Assembly (NCBI RefSeq): GCF_004793545.1
Contig: NZ_SRYA01000011.1
Location: forward strand, 51,354 to 115,353
DNA: 64,000 nt
Origin: Petralouisia muris
GTDB taxonomy: Bacteria; Bacillota; Clostridia; Lachnospirales; Lachnospiraceae
Reading direction: 5' to 3'
Position 1 is the first letter of the stretch. Each line of letters begins with the position of its first letter. A program made the translations under genes and the position numbers. This document shows, one piece after another, positions 27,521-36,040 of the stretch. The notes beneath the pieces were generated by a model that saw only the letters and a program-made list of their open reading frames with translations, had not been told where the DNA came from and did no database searches.

Positions 27521-27634
27521 CAATCATTTTGCTCCTGCCCAAAACGGCTGCATCCCGCAATCATTTTTGCTCCTGCCCAAAACGGCTGCATTCTCACAAT
27601 TATTTTGCTTCGGCGCAAAAATAGCTGCAATCAA
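27521..27634. repeat. Three ~38-bp tandem repeats
   Basis: Units begin at 27521, 27558 and 27597, each reading CAAT[CT]ATTTTGCT..GCCCAAAACGGCTGCA with decay in the third. They lie upstream of the SpoIID gene and resemble the units at 4411-4500. Confidence 0.6.
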
Positions 27635-27640
27635 GCGAAA

Positions 27641-27665
27641 AGGCTGCCTTTCTCCAAAGCAGCCT
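27641..27665 (-). terminator. Hairpin with short T run
   Basis: AGGCTGC (27641-27647) and GCAGCCT (27659-27665) form a 7-bp stem; minus-strand TTTTCG follows. It lies downstream of the 6S RNA candidate and may end that transcript. Confidence 0.5.
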
Positions 27666-27794
27666 CTCCTCTTTTGTAATTTATCTTTCGTACTTAAAGA
27701 GTCTTTTGTAAATCCAATCTTTCGTATTTCTTTCCATATCTTTTGAAACTTATGCGCAAATTCGCTTTTGTAAAAATCTTTTGTACCTTAGAAT

Positions 27795-27999
27795 TTTTCT
27801 GGAAAGTACACCCAAAATGCCGTTTCCTGCAATTTTGACTCCTAGCCTAAGCCAGGTGGGTAACCGCAACCTCTCTTCTGCCTTCCGCTGCGTTATGACG
27901 GCCTGACATCCAATCGGCAATATAAGAATCCCATAAAAGTAAATGTAGGTTCAAAATAACAGGGTATCGAACATCCCAGGATTATACTTTCTAGCCTAT
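27795..27999 (-). ncRNA. ssrS: 6S RNA candidate
   Basis: A ~200-nt transcript is predicted from a near-consensus promoter. The 5' and 3' ends pair (CTAGAAAGTA near 27992 with TACTTTCCAG at 27799-27808), as in 6S RNA, and the interior contains TTTTGAACCTACATTT and GTTACCCACCTGG blocks that I associate with clostridial 6S RNAs. No open reading frame fits. 6S RNA mimics an open promoter and sequesters sigma-A holoenzyme. Ends are approximate and the call rests on recognition rather than a covariance search. Confidence 0.72.
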
Positions 28000-28004
28000 A
28001 AATG

Positions 28005-28033
28005 ATTATACCTTATTATGTCCTGATTATCAA
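28005..28033 (-). promoter_or_regulatory. Promoter of the 6S RNA candidate
   Basis: Minus-strand TTGATA (28028-28033), exactly 17 bp, TATAAT (28005-28010), with no ribosome binding site or frame behind it. Confidence 0.75.
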
Positions 28034-28103
28034 CTAAAAATTAATGTAAATTTGTAACAGTTTCGAAAACAGGCTGAACTTCAGGTTCTTCTTAAGTTTT
28101 TTC

Positions 28104-30323
28104 TTAAAGCTGAACTTCAGGTTCCTCTGTCTCTGGCTGAACATGAACCGCATCTGCTTCAGGTTCTTTTGGCAGAACTTTATCTGTTTCAGACTCATCA
28201 GACTGAACTTCATCTGCTTCAGGCTCTTCATGCAACACTTCATCCTCTTCAGGCTGAACCTCATCCGCTTCAGGCTCTTTCGGCTGAACTTCATCCTCCC
28301 CGGATGCTTCCGTCTGGGGATTCATAAATTCCGGTGCAGACTGAGCGGAAGGCGCATTATCCGGAGTCGCATTCTGTACAGTTACGGTAACCGTAAAGGT
28401 TTTTGTCTCCGCAACCGCCGGATTATTTGGATTCTGTACGGTATAAGTAATTGTATAAACGCCTGCCTCTGTAAATGTCACCATTCTGTTTGTCTGAGCA
28501 ATTTCCTGGTTGTTGGCGTCCGTAACCTTAGCGGTAACCGCATTGGTAAGATTTGTCTGATCCAGGGATGCTGTCACTCCTGCATAAACATCATAGGGCG
28601 TTCCCGCCACTGCTGCTGCCGCCTTTTTGCTGTCAATGGCAATGACAGGCTTACGGGTATCCGGATTCACTGTAATTTTCCGGCTTACCTGGGCTACTGC
28701 CTGTTCGTTAGCCGGATTTGCCACAGAATATCCAATGGTATAAACGCCTGCCTGAGTAAAGGTATAGTCGGTTCCGGTAAATTCACTGGAAACATTAGAA
28801 GGCGTTGTCACGGTAACTTTGATATTAGCAGTTACATCTGTACCTGATATCAATTTTGCAGTGATGCCGGTTCTCAAGTTCAGTTTTGCTCCAAAGGCTA
28901 CCGTTTGATCTACCGCGCCTTTCACAACAGGCGCTTTCGTATCTTTTACTGTGACATTCATAACCGCCGTGGCAATCGCTTTTTTATTATTGGGATTCGC
29001 CACAGAGAATTCCACCTTGTAAGTGCCGATTTTTGTAAATTTATAACTCTTGATCTTGCTGCTGCTCAGCTTCTTTAATTTCGTCTCACCCGGCGCCTGA
29101 GCCTTGACTGTTATCTTGGAAGTCATGTTCTTTCCAGATACCAGCTTCGCTTTCACACCTGATTTCAGATTCAGAGTACTATTATATTCCACTGTCTTCC
29201 GAGAAACAACTCCGCTGAATTTGGGTTTCTTGGTATCTCTTACTTTCACCTTGCAGGTTACTTTCGTCACCAGTCCGTTTGCCGGGTTGGTCACGTAGTA
29301 ATTGATTTTGTAAGTTCCAAGCTTCTTCAGCTTCAGAGTGCTCTTCTTGTAAGTTTTCTCTTTCTTGCTTCCTGGAGAAATAATCTTAATGGTGATTTTC
29401 TTGGTGAGGCTTTTTCCTGTTACAGTCTTAGCCTTTACATTCTTCTTTAATTTAAGCGTGGTATTATATTCCTTTGTCAGACTTTTCTTTACGCCAGTAA
29501 TTTTAGCCTTCTCGGTATCTGCAACTGTGTAAACTTTATCTGCATAGGCCGTTCTTCCCAATGCGTCTGTGACGCGGTATGTAATTTTGTAATCTCCCAG
29601 CTTCTTCGTATCTACGCTTCCTGCATACGCCAGCTTCCCGCTGATATCATTTCCAAGGGAATCTTTGGCTGTGATTCCATTAAGCGGGTTAAAATCACTT
29701 CCGTAAGAAACCGTCTGGGAAGCTCCGCTGACATCAATGGACGGCATTGCCGCGCTGTATGGATTGGCTGGGTTGGGATCGGTGGGATCCCAGCCTTCCC
29801 TTACATTGGGAACCTTAATTGCTGCCGGTTTTCCAAGAGGATCATTGGCTGAAGAACCATAAATTATCGTAACTTTTGTTCCCAGAGGACAGTTGTCATA
29901 GATCCATTTGGCGTCCGCTACTGTCAAACGGACACATCCATGGGAGGCTGTTGTTCCCAATTTATTGTACTGTACGTAAGACTGGGAAGCAAGATCCCCG
30001 TTCCGATAATACCATACGGAATGAAACAGATAGCCGGCAACAATACGGGTGCAATACTGTCCGTAAGAGGGACCGTCTAATTCGTGCCATCTGTATTTAT
30101 TGGGGGTATAAAACGTCCCAATAGGCGTTGCGCTTCCCACCGAACAAACAAACGCCCGCTCCGGCGTGCCGTCGCTTCGGAATACGGTCACTACATTCGT
30201 CGCCTTGTTTACCTGCAATGTGTAATTTCCTGCCGCCTGGACTTCGCCTTTGTTAAACGTAAACAAAGAAACAGCAAACAGGAAACAGCAAAGCACTGAA
30301 ATTAAAATTCTATTTCTTTTCAT
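28104..30323 (-). CDS. Secreted L,D-transpeptidase with Ig-like repeats and acidic tail repeats
   Basis: 739 residues. A signal peptide (about 1-31, ending VQAAG) is followed by a YkuD domain with the catalytic SHGCVRL motif near residues 129-135 and the upstream His in YLFHSVWYY. Then come about five Ig-like/DUF5011 beta repeats (YGSDFNPLNGITAKD, EYNTTLKLKKNVKAK, EYNSTLNLKSGVKAK and so on), and a C-terminal ~90 residues made of EPEADEVQPEE-like acidic repeats. It would cross-link or modify peptidoglycan outside the cell, with the Ig repeats as a wall-spanning stalk. No LPXTG sorting motif is visible. Confidence 0.87.
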   Translation of the reverse strand: MKRNRILISVLCCFLFAVSLFTFNKGEVQAAGNYTLQVNKATNVVTVFRSDGTPERAFVCSVGSATPIGTFYTPNKYRWHELDGPSYGQYCTRIVAGYLFHSVWYYRNGDLASQSYVQYNKLGTTASHGCVRLTVADAKWIYDNCPLGTKVTIIYGSSANDPLGKPAAIKVPNVREGWDPTDPNPANPYSAAMPSIDVSGASQTVSYGSDFNPLNGITAKDSLGNDISGKLAYAGSVDTKKLGDYKITYRVTDALGRTAYADKVYTVADTEKAKITGVKKSLTKEYNTTLKLKKNVKAKTVTGKSLTKKITIKIISPGSKKEKTYKKSTLKLKKLGTYKINYYVTNPANGLVTKVTCKVKVRDTKKPKFSGVVSRKTVEYNSTLNLKSGVKAKLVSGKNMTSKITVKAQAPGETKLKKLSSSKIKSYKFTKIGTYKVEFSVANPNNKKAIATAVMNVTVKDTKAPVVKGAVDQTVAFGAKLNLRTGITAKLISGTDVTANIKVTVTTPSNVSSEFTGTDYTFTQAGVYTIGYSVANPANEQAVAQVSRKITVNPDTRKPVIAIDSKKAAAAVAGTPYDVYAGVTASLDQTNLTNAVTAKVTDANNQEIAQTNRMVTFTEAGVYTITYTVQNPNNPAVAETKTFTVTVTVQNATPDNAPSAQSAPEFMNPQTEASGEDEVQPKEPEADEVQPEEDEVLHEEPEADEVQSDESETDKVLPKEPEADAVHVQPETEEPEVQL

Positions 30324-30410
30324 TTCTTAAATCTCCAACTAATTCATAACTAATCTATATTCTGCAAATAATTTCTTTACAGTTTCCATACATTTCATTT
30401 AATACACATT

Positions 30411-30442
30411 CTCCCACAGGACACAAAAGCATCCTGTGGGAG
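30411..30442 (-). terminator. Hairpin after pckA
   Basis: A perfect 11-bp stem CTCCCACAGGA / TCCTGTGGGAG with a 10-nt loop lies ~20 bp beyond the pckA stop. The U tract is weak. Confidence 0.55.
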
Positions 30443-30460
30443 CCATAAAAACCATTCGCT

Positions 30461-32140
30461 TTATAATGTGTTTGCTTCATCCACAACTTTCTTAATTGCA
30501 GCGGCAGCATCTTCCGGCAACTTATTAAATCCGCCTTCTGCCTCGTCCAGATTTGTAACATAATTCAATCTGTCCTGCATACGAGCCTTTAACTGCTCTA
30601 CATACTCTTTGTCAGACAGATCCGGCACAAATCCTTCCCATTCAAAGATTTCAATATCAGAGAACGGTCCCCATGGTTTGAAATCTGCTTTCTTCTCAAC
30701 AATAGCTTCCAGTACGCCAAGGGTATCCTTCGGCTGAACTTTCTTGCCCATAAATTCACCGGTATTGATGATGTAGCAGTCTACATTCTTGCTTTCCACC
30801 AGAGATTTGAACTTCTCATAGTCATTCACCAAAGGATAAGTTCTGAATGGGTTCGCATAAGGCTCTACCACCAATGCGTTGGGATCTACGCCTGCTGCAA
30901 GCCTTTCTGCAGTAGAACGTTTGGTTGCTAAAGTAGCTCCCATAACGGAAGCAAGAGAAGCTCCTTTTAATTTTACTACCGGCGGAATGGTAGGATCTTT
31001 CATAATCCAGAAAATAGCGTTCACCGGCGCTTCAATCTTATCCACACGGTTCGGAGACCATAATTTGGACTTAATGGCACGTCCGTTACCGTTACGCACA
31101 TCTTCTGTTACCAGAACTACCTTGCCCTCTTCGTCTAAAGTGGCGGAACAGTTCTGGGCAGTCAGCAGGAATTTGTTATCTTCACATGCGGTCGGATAAT
31201 CCGCTGTCTTATCAAAATAAGTAGGCTCTAACGCTACGGAAGAGCAGGTCTCTGCATTGATAATAAATGCATCGTCATGAAGCACTTTGATAGACGGATA
31301 TTTGTCGTTGTGCTTTGCATGTGTAAGCGTAGACTTACCTGATCCGGACAATCCGAATACAGCAGCAACATACTTGGAACCATCCTCTAAGGTGTACTCC
31401 TTCTGTCCGCCATGGCAGGAAGCATAACCATTTCTGTTAGCCAAAGCCCATGCCAGGGTCAGAGTGCCCTTCTTATGTTCTCCGAAATATCTCATACCCA
31501 GAATTCCTGCACAGTTGGTATCTGTGTTGAAATAGCATAAGCAGTTGGGATCTGAAATATCCGTTTTATCTGTTCCAACCCACTGAGGATCTGAGAAGAT
31601 ATAAATATCCGGCTCATTCTCATACAGTTTGGATGATTTGTACATCTTTACATAGTTATCAGACATATACTGGAAGTTCAGCATCCAGGAATAAAGGAGG
31701 TTTTCTTCTCCTTCCGGAATCAACAGATGTGCTTTCACCATAAATTCCGGATCAAGGCCGATAAATACTTCTGCATGGTACATGGTTTTCCATCTGGTAT
31801 CATAAACCGCATCCATCAAAATCTTATCCAGTTCTGTGGTATTCACGCCTGGTTTGCCAGTAATTCTTCTTGCCGGAGCATAACGTCCTGTAATGGAACC
31901 GTCATTGAACAATAATACCTTAGCATCAGGCTCTAAGCCAAACTCCTCTCCTTTGTATACAGGCATGTCTGTTACAACAGTTCCCGGAGAATTCTTAGCA
32001 AGCTCATATGCTTCCTTCAGGGTGTTCACCTTTACTACATTGTTACCGTAGAATGCGGCTTCAATAATAGAGCGGGTCTTAGCAAAACCAGTTTTGTTCG
32101 GCCCAATCTCTGTTCTTGGATAATATGCCTTTGTTGCCAT
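30461..32140 (-). CDS. pckA: Phosphoenolpyruvate carboxykinase (ATP)
   Basis: 559 residues. The kinase P-loop FGLSGSGKSTLTH lies near residues 266-278; the metal and oxaloacetate region includes LHDDAFII and the DVRNGNGRAIKS block. It interconverts oxaloacetate plus ATP with PEP; in rumen and gut anaerobes it usually runs toward oxaloacetate, fixing CO2 and making ATP. The start at 32140 has AAGGAGGAAG upstream. It is transcribed divergently from citrate synthase, which consumes oxaloacetate, so the two genes share a branch point. Confidence 0.95.
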   Translation of the reverse strand: MATKAYYPRTEIGPNKTGFAKTRSIIEAAFYGNNVVKVNTLKEAYELAKNSPGTVVTDMPVYKGEEFGLEPDAKVLLFNDGSITGRYAPARRITGKPGVNTTELDKILMDAVYDTRWKTMYHAEVFIGLDPEFMVKAHLLIPEGEENLLYSWMLNFQYMSDNYVKMYKSSKLYENEPDIYIFSDPQWVGTDKTDISDPNCLCYFNTDTNCAGILGMRYFGEHKKGTLTLAWALANRNGYASCHGGQKEYTLEDGSKYVAAVFGLSGSGKSTLTHAKHNDKYPSIKVLHDDAFIINAETCSSVALEPTYFDKTADYPTACEDNKFLLTAQNCSATLDEEGKVVLVTEDVRNGNGRAIKSKLWSPNRVDKIEAPVNAIFWIMKDPTIPPVVKLKGASLASVMGATLATKRSTAERLAAGVDPNALVVEPYANPFRTYPLVNDYEKFKSLVESKNVDCYIINTGEFMGKKVQPKDTLGVLEAIVEKKADFKPWGPFSDIEIFEWEGFVPDLSDKEYVEQLKARMQDRLNYVTNLDEAEGGFNKLPEDAAAAIKKVVDEANTL

Positions 32141-32182
32141 TTTTTATCTTCCTCCTTAAAATTTTAAAGTTCTCTACCATAT

Positions 32183-32211
32183 AGCATAGCCTTTTGTTAT
32201 TTCTTTGTCAA
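32183..32211 (-). promoter_or_regulatory. Promoter for pckA
   Basis: Minus-strand TTGACA (32206-32211), 17 bp, TATGCT (32183-32188), ~45 bp before the start codon. Confidence 0.7.
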
Positions 32212-32355
32212 TCTTTTTTTGTCTTTCTTTGTAAAAACTTCTGCTATGCCATTATTTTAAACTATTTTCTGGAAAAAATCTATGAAAAAATCCTCAAAAA
32301 TTATATAAATTTTTTAAATAAAGTATGAACTTTTCGTAAAATCAAGATATTTTTC

Positions 32356-32385
32356 TTGTATCAAAAACAAAAAGTATGGTATGAT
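32356..32385 (+). promoter_or_regulatory. Promoter for citrate synthase
   Basis: TTGTAT (32356-32361), 18 bp, TATGAT (32380-32385). The ~300-bp gap between pckA and gltA holds both divergent promoters and nothing else recognisable. Confidence 0.6.
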
Positions 32386-32442
32386 AACCTAATATTGTGG
32401 GTTTTTGTTACTAAAATGAAAATAGATTCAAAGGGGGAATTT

Positions 32443-33819
32443 ATGAGCACAAACACGAATACAAACTATTTTTGCGAAATCACACCTGAAATCACCCGGC
32501 TGGCAGAATTAAATCAGCAGGCTGCCACCATTAATCCGGAACTTTTCGGAACATACGATGTCAAAAGAGGACTCCGCGACCTGAATGGAAAGGGCGTCCT
32601 GGTAGGACTGACGGAAATTTCCGATGTCTGCTCCACCAGAATGGTAAATGGCGAATCTGTTCCTGCACCTGGAAATCTGTACTACCGGGGCTACAATGTA
32701 AAGGATATTATCCGTGGACTTTCCGACAATTCCCATTTCGGCTTTGAGGAAAGCACCTACCTTCTTCTGTTTGGAAAGCTCCCGAACCGGGAAGAACTGG
32801 ACTTTTTCCGGGGACAGCTTGCAAAATACCGCTCACTGCCCACAAGCTTTGTAAGAGATTTTATTATGAAAGCGCCCAGCCAGGATATGATGAACACATT
32901 GGCGCGAAGCGTCCTTACCCTTTACTCATACGATGATCGGGCAGACGATATTTCCATACCTAATGTACTGCGTCAGTGCCTGACATTAATCAGCCTGTTT
33001 CCGCTTCTTTCCGTTTATGGATATCAGGCGTACCGCCATTACCATGACGGAGCCAGCCTTTTCATTCATACGCCTGGAGAAGAATTGTCCACCGCAGAGA
33101 CTATTTTACATGTTCTGCGTCCGGACAGCCGATACACTCCACTGGAGGCAAAGCTTCTGGACATTTCACTGATCCTGCATATGGAGCACGGCGGCGGCAA
33201 TAATTCCACCTTTACCACGCATCTGGTATCCTCCTCTGGAACAGATACCTACTCTGCCATTGCGGCGTCTCTGGGCTCTCTGAAGGGTCCAAAACACGGC
33301 GGCGCCAACATCAAAGTGGTAAAAATGTTCGAAGATATGAAACAGCATCTCCATGACTGGAACGATGAGGAAGAAATCAGCGCTTACCTGACTGCCCTTC
33401 TCCACAAGGAGGCCTTTGACAAGGCTGGTCTGATCTACGGTATGGGCCATGCTGTATACTCCCTGTCCGACCCAAGGGCAGAATTGTTCCGTACTTTCGT
33501 GGAACGGCTTTCCAAAGAAAAGGGACGGGAGGAAGAATTTGCGCTCTATTCCACTGTGGAACGGCTTGCGCCGCAGATTATTGCAAAGGAGCGCAAGATT
33601 TACAAGGGCGTAAGTCCCAACGTAGACTTTTTCTCCGGATTTGCCTACAGCATGCTGAACCTTCCTTTAGAGCTTTATACTCCTATTTTTGCCATCGCAA
33701 GAATTTCCGGCTGGAGCGCCCACCGTCTGGAAGAATTAAGCTACAACGGCAAGATTATGCGCCCTGCCTACAAGAATGTCCAGGCGCACAGGGAATACAT
33801 TCCCATGGATCAGCGATAA
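32443..33819 (+). CDS. gltA: Citrate/methylcitrate synthase
   Basis: 458 residues from ATG 32443 (AAGGGGGAATTT upstream); an earlier in-frame start would run through the promoter. The catalytic blocks are MEHGGGNNSTF, GPKHGGANIKV and GMGHAVYSLSDPRA (active-site histidines) with the catalytic Asp in SPNVDFFSG. It condenses oxaloacetate with acetyl-CoA and feeds glutamate synthesis. The N-terminal ~60 residues are longer than in the small bacterial enzyme, as in other clostridial forms. The stop codon abuts the stop of the convergent membrane protein gene. Confidence 0.92.
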   Translation: MSTNTNTNYFCEITPEITRLAELNQQAATINPELFGTYDVKRGLRDLNGKGVLVGLTEISDVCSTRMVNGESVPAPGNLYYRGYNVKDIIRGLSDNSHFGFEESTYLLLFGKLPNREELDFFRGQLAKYRSLPTSFVRDFIMKAPSQDMMNTLARSVLTLYSYDDRADDISIPNVLRQCLTLISLFPLLSVYGYQAYRHYHDGASLFIHTPGEELSTAETILHVLRPDSRYTPLEAKLLDISLILHMEHGGGNNSTFTTHLVSSSGTDTYSAIAASLGSLKGPKHGGANIKVVKMFEDMKQHLHDWNDEEEISAYLTALLHKEAFDKAGLIYGMGHAVYSLSDPRAELFRTFVERLSKEKGREEEFALYSTVERLAPQIIAKERKIYKGVSPNVDFFSGFAYSMLNLPLELYTPIFAIARISGWSAHRLEELSYNGKIMRPAYKNVQAHREYIPMDQR

Positions 33820-34146
33820 TCACCAGAATTTTTGTTTTGCCCGGTTTACGGAAAAATAGAACCAAATGCACACAGTCAGAAACAGCAATACCAAAGCCCG
33901 CATAACTCCGGTCAGGGGCGTTACATAATCATTGATAAATGCTGCCGCTCCATAAAGAGCCGCCATTGCGCCCATTACGATGGTTCTTCCATACATATAG
34001 TCGATATATCCCCTGGCGTCCCGGATGGAAGTATTCGCAGTTCCGGTAAACCAACTATTCAGCTGTCCGGTTCTCTTCATATTGACGGAAGAATAAATAG
34101 TATAGATTCCATAAATAAATATAATTACATCAAATAGTACCAACAT
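33820..34146 (-). CDS. Small membrane protein of unknown function
   Basis: 108 residues with three hydrophobic segments (about 2-20, 54-74 and 82-101) and a central polar loop SWFTGTANTSIRDARGY. I do not recognise a family. It is convergent with citrate synthase with no spacing between the two stop codons, and is preceded by an AT-rich region shared with the divergent CheY gene. The frame and hydrophobicity pattern support a real gene, but no partner or role can be inferred. Confidence 0.65.
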   Translation of the reverse strand: MLVLFDVIIFIYGIYTIYSSVNMKRTGQLNSWFTGTANTSIRDARGYIDYMYGRTIVMGAMAALYGAAAFINDYVTPLTGVMRALVLLFLTVCIWFYFSVNRAKQKFW

Positions 34147-34308
34147 TGCGCTTTTCCTTTCTTTAAATTATTGTATTTAAGGTAAAAATTATTATATACG
34201 TTGTCGAAAAGTAATGCAAATGGAATTTATATAAAAGAAAAGATTGAAACTTCCAACCACATAGTGTAAAATTAGAATATCTAAATCAATCAGCAAGGAG
34301 CGATTCGA

Positions 34309-34680
34309 ATGGAAAATGTAAAAATATTAATCTGCGATGATTCTGTTCTGGCACGGAAACAGCTAAAGGACATCATCAAAAAATGTGGCTATGACAATTT
34401 TATCGAAGCATCCAACGGACAGGAAGCTTTTGAGCTCTACAAAGAGCACCAGCCGGATCTTTCATTCCTGGACATTGTTATGCCAGTCAAAGACGGCGTA
34501 GAGGCAATCCGCGACATCCGCAGCTTTGACCCGAAAGCCTATATTGTTGTTGTGTCCTCTGTGGGCACACAGACGCAATTGAAAAATGCGATTTTAGAAG
34601 GAGCACGCGATTTTGTACAAAAGCCTTTCTCTTCTTCTGCTATTGCAGAAATCTTAAAAGGGCGTTTTGAAGGGAGATAA
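34309..34680 (+). CDS. Stand-alone CheY-like response regulator
   Basis: 123 residues, a single receiver domain with no output domain: ILICDDSVLARKQLK at the N-terminus, phospho-acceptor Asp near residue 55 in LSFLDIVMPVKDG, switch Ser in VVVSSVG and Lys in FVQKPFS. The start follows AAGGAGCG. It ends 5 bp before the CheX-like gene, an obvious two-gene operon. No chemoreceptor, CheA or flagellar gene is nearby, so the upstream kinase and the target are unknown. Confidence 0.92.
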   Translation: MENVKILICDDSVLARKQLKDIIKKCGYDNFIEASNGQEAFELYKEHQPDLSFLDIVMPVKDGVEAIRDIRSFDPKAYIVVVSSVGTQTQLKNAILEGARDFVQKPFSSSAIAEILKGRFEGR

Positions 34681-34685
34681 GAGTT

Positions 34686-35576
34686 ATGCATACGCAGTTT
34701 TTTGGTAATTTTTTGCTTAATAAAGGGGTTGTCACCCCTGAACAGCTGATTGAGGCTTTGAAGGTTCAATCCTCTACCCACAAGAAATTCGGTACTCTGG
34801 CAATCCATTCCGGTTATATGTCAGCAAGTGAAGTCGCAGACGTCTACATTACCCAGACCCACTATGACAAACGGTTCGGAGAGCTTGCCGTAGAACTGGG
34901 TTATCTCACTCCTGAACAAGTGGACAAACTTCTGACCCTACAGCTTCCCAACTATATGCTGCTGGGACAGATTCTGGTGGATCAGAAAATAGTAACACAT
35001 ATTGAATTGGAGAATTTAATTACGGAATATAAATCTGAATATGAGATTTATGAGCTGGATATGATGGAAGAACAGAAAACAATGCTGGATAAACTGCTGG
35101 CTGACCTGTATCTTCCGGATGATCTGCAAGATACACAGAATATTATTACCTACATTACGCTCCTTTTTAACAACCTGGTACGTTTCATCGGAGAAGATTT
35201 TACTCCTTTGAATATTATGACATTGCCGGAAGTTCCTACAAATTACTGCGTATCTCAGATGATCGACGGTACTTTTTCCTTCCTGTCCGCACTGGATATG
35301 GATTCCGAGACTGCAATTGCCTTTGCAGGCAGATATGTGGATGAAGAATTTGAGGAATTTGACGAATATGTCAGTGCTTCCATGGAAGATTTTCTGAACC
35401 TGCACAATGGTCTGTATTCTGTAAATATGTCCAATGATTACACATTGGAATTGCATCTGCAGCCGCCTGCATGTCACGAAAATACTGCACTGTCAACGGA
35501 ATGTCCATGCTATCTGCTGCCGGTGATCTATTCTTTTGGAACTGTGAACTTTATTTTCTCTATCACATCTTCCTAA
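34686..35576 (+). CDS. Protein with three MshEN/T2SSE_N-like units and a CheX-like domain
   Basis: 296 residues, start at ATG 34686 soon after GGGAG. The first ~115 residues hold three similar units of the pattern F/LG-L-G-T-Q: FGTLAIHSGYMSASEVADVY, FGELAVELGYLTPEQVDKLL and LGQILVDQKIVTHIELENLI. These resemble the N-terminal domain of type II secretion ATPases (MshEN), some of which bind cyclic di-GMP. The rest (about 150-296) has the layout of a CheX/CheC-type phosphatase fold, ending GTVNFIFSITSS. With the adjacent CheY it could form a small phosphorylation module tuned by a nucleotide. The canonical ExxN catalytic pair of CheX is not clearly visible. Confidence 0.6.
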   Translation: MHTQFFGNFLLNKGVVTPEQLIEALKVQSSTHKKFGTLAIHSGYMSASEVADVYITQTHYDKRFGELAVELGYLTPEQVDKLLTLQLPNYMLLGQILVDQKIVTHIELENLITEYKSEYEIYELDMMEEQKTMLDKLLADLYLPDDLQDTQNIITYITLLFNNLVRFIGEDFTPLNIMTLPEVPTNYCVSQMIDGTFSFLSALDMDSETAIAFAGRYVDEEFEEFDEYVSASMEDFLNLHNGLYSVNMSNDYTLELHLQPPACHENTALSTECPCYLLPVIYSFGTVNFIFSITSS

Positions 35577-35671
35577 AGAAACTGCTGCCTGGCAGCCATA
35601 TGAGAACGGGCAATACTTTACAGTAACTTGTCTGCAAGAGCTGGCTAAAAAGAAGGGGCTATCGGGTAATG

Positions 35672-35767
35672 ACATTTTTGGGACCTGTTTCTTCCAAAAA
35701 GACATCTCCCGCAGGATTCCGTGCTTTTCAGCATAGAATCTTCTGCGGGAGATGTCTTTTTTCTTGT
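35672..35767 (-). repeat. 96-bp palindromic element, copy A
   Basis: A near-perfect inverted repeat (AAAAAGACATCTCCCGCAG at 35696-35714 against its complement at 35743-35761) sits inside a ~96-bp unit that recurs on the opposite strand at 46561-46656 with about 86 percent identity counted by eye. It may also act as a terminator for the CheX-like gene or the pgmB remnant. Confidence 0.8.
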
Positions 35768-35772
35768 ATCTC

Positions 35773-36008
35773 TTAATGGCAGGCACCAGCCTGACACTGG
35801 ATCCACTGTCTGTTATCCGGCTTTACAGTTACTGGCTCCAGATCAAATGCACCTTCCTGGATCTGAAACAGCAAATTGGTGCATTCAATTATCAGTTCAT
35901 CAAAATAGATTCCTTCTTCATCTGCAGCGCCTTTCACGCCTGATAATAATATTTATCTGTAAAACAAACAACACCGTCAAGATCAAAGACAACTGCTGTA
36001 TATTTCAT
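35773..36008 (-). pseudogene. pgmB: Beta-phosphoglucomutase remnant
   Basis: From ATG 36008, with GGAGAAAAGCA upstream, the frame reads MKYTAVVFDLDGVVCFTDKY, the N-terminus of a HAD-type beta-phosphoglucomutase, including the nucleophile Asp of DLDG. A TGA then replaces the expected Trp (YYQA-stop-KAL) and a one-base loss follows; the shifted frame continues as ADEEGIYFDELI before similarity ends. The remaining codons to the stop at 35773 are unrecognised. Only ~50 of the expected ~215 residues remain. The intact enzyme acts after disaccharide phosphorylases, fitting a former sugar-use locus beside the GH3 genes. Confidence 0.75.
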
Positions 36009-36040
36009 TGCTTTTCTCCTCTATATATGTATATTCAACT

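Noticed and set aside
27521..27634. Possible CRISPR array
   Set aside because: Only three units, head to tail without spacers, and no cas genes nearby.
28034..28294. 86-codon Lys/Met-rich frame at the transpeptidase C-terminus
   Set aside because: It is the alternative frame of the acidic tail repeats, which explains its periodicity.
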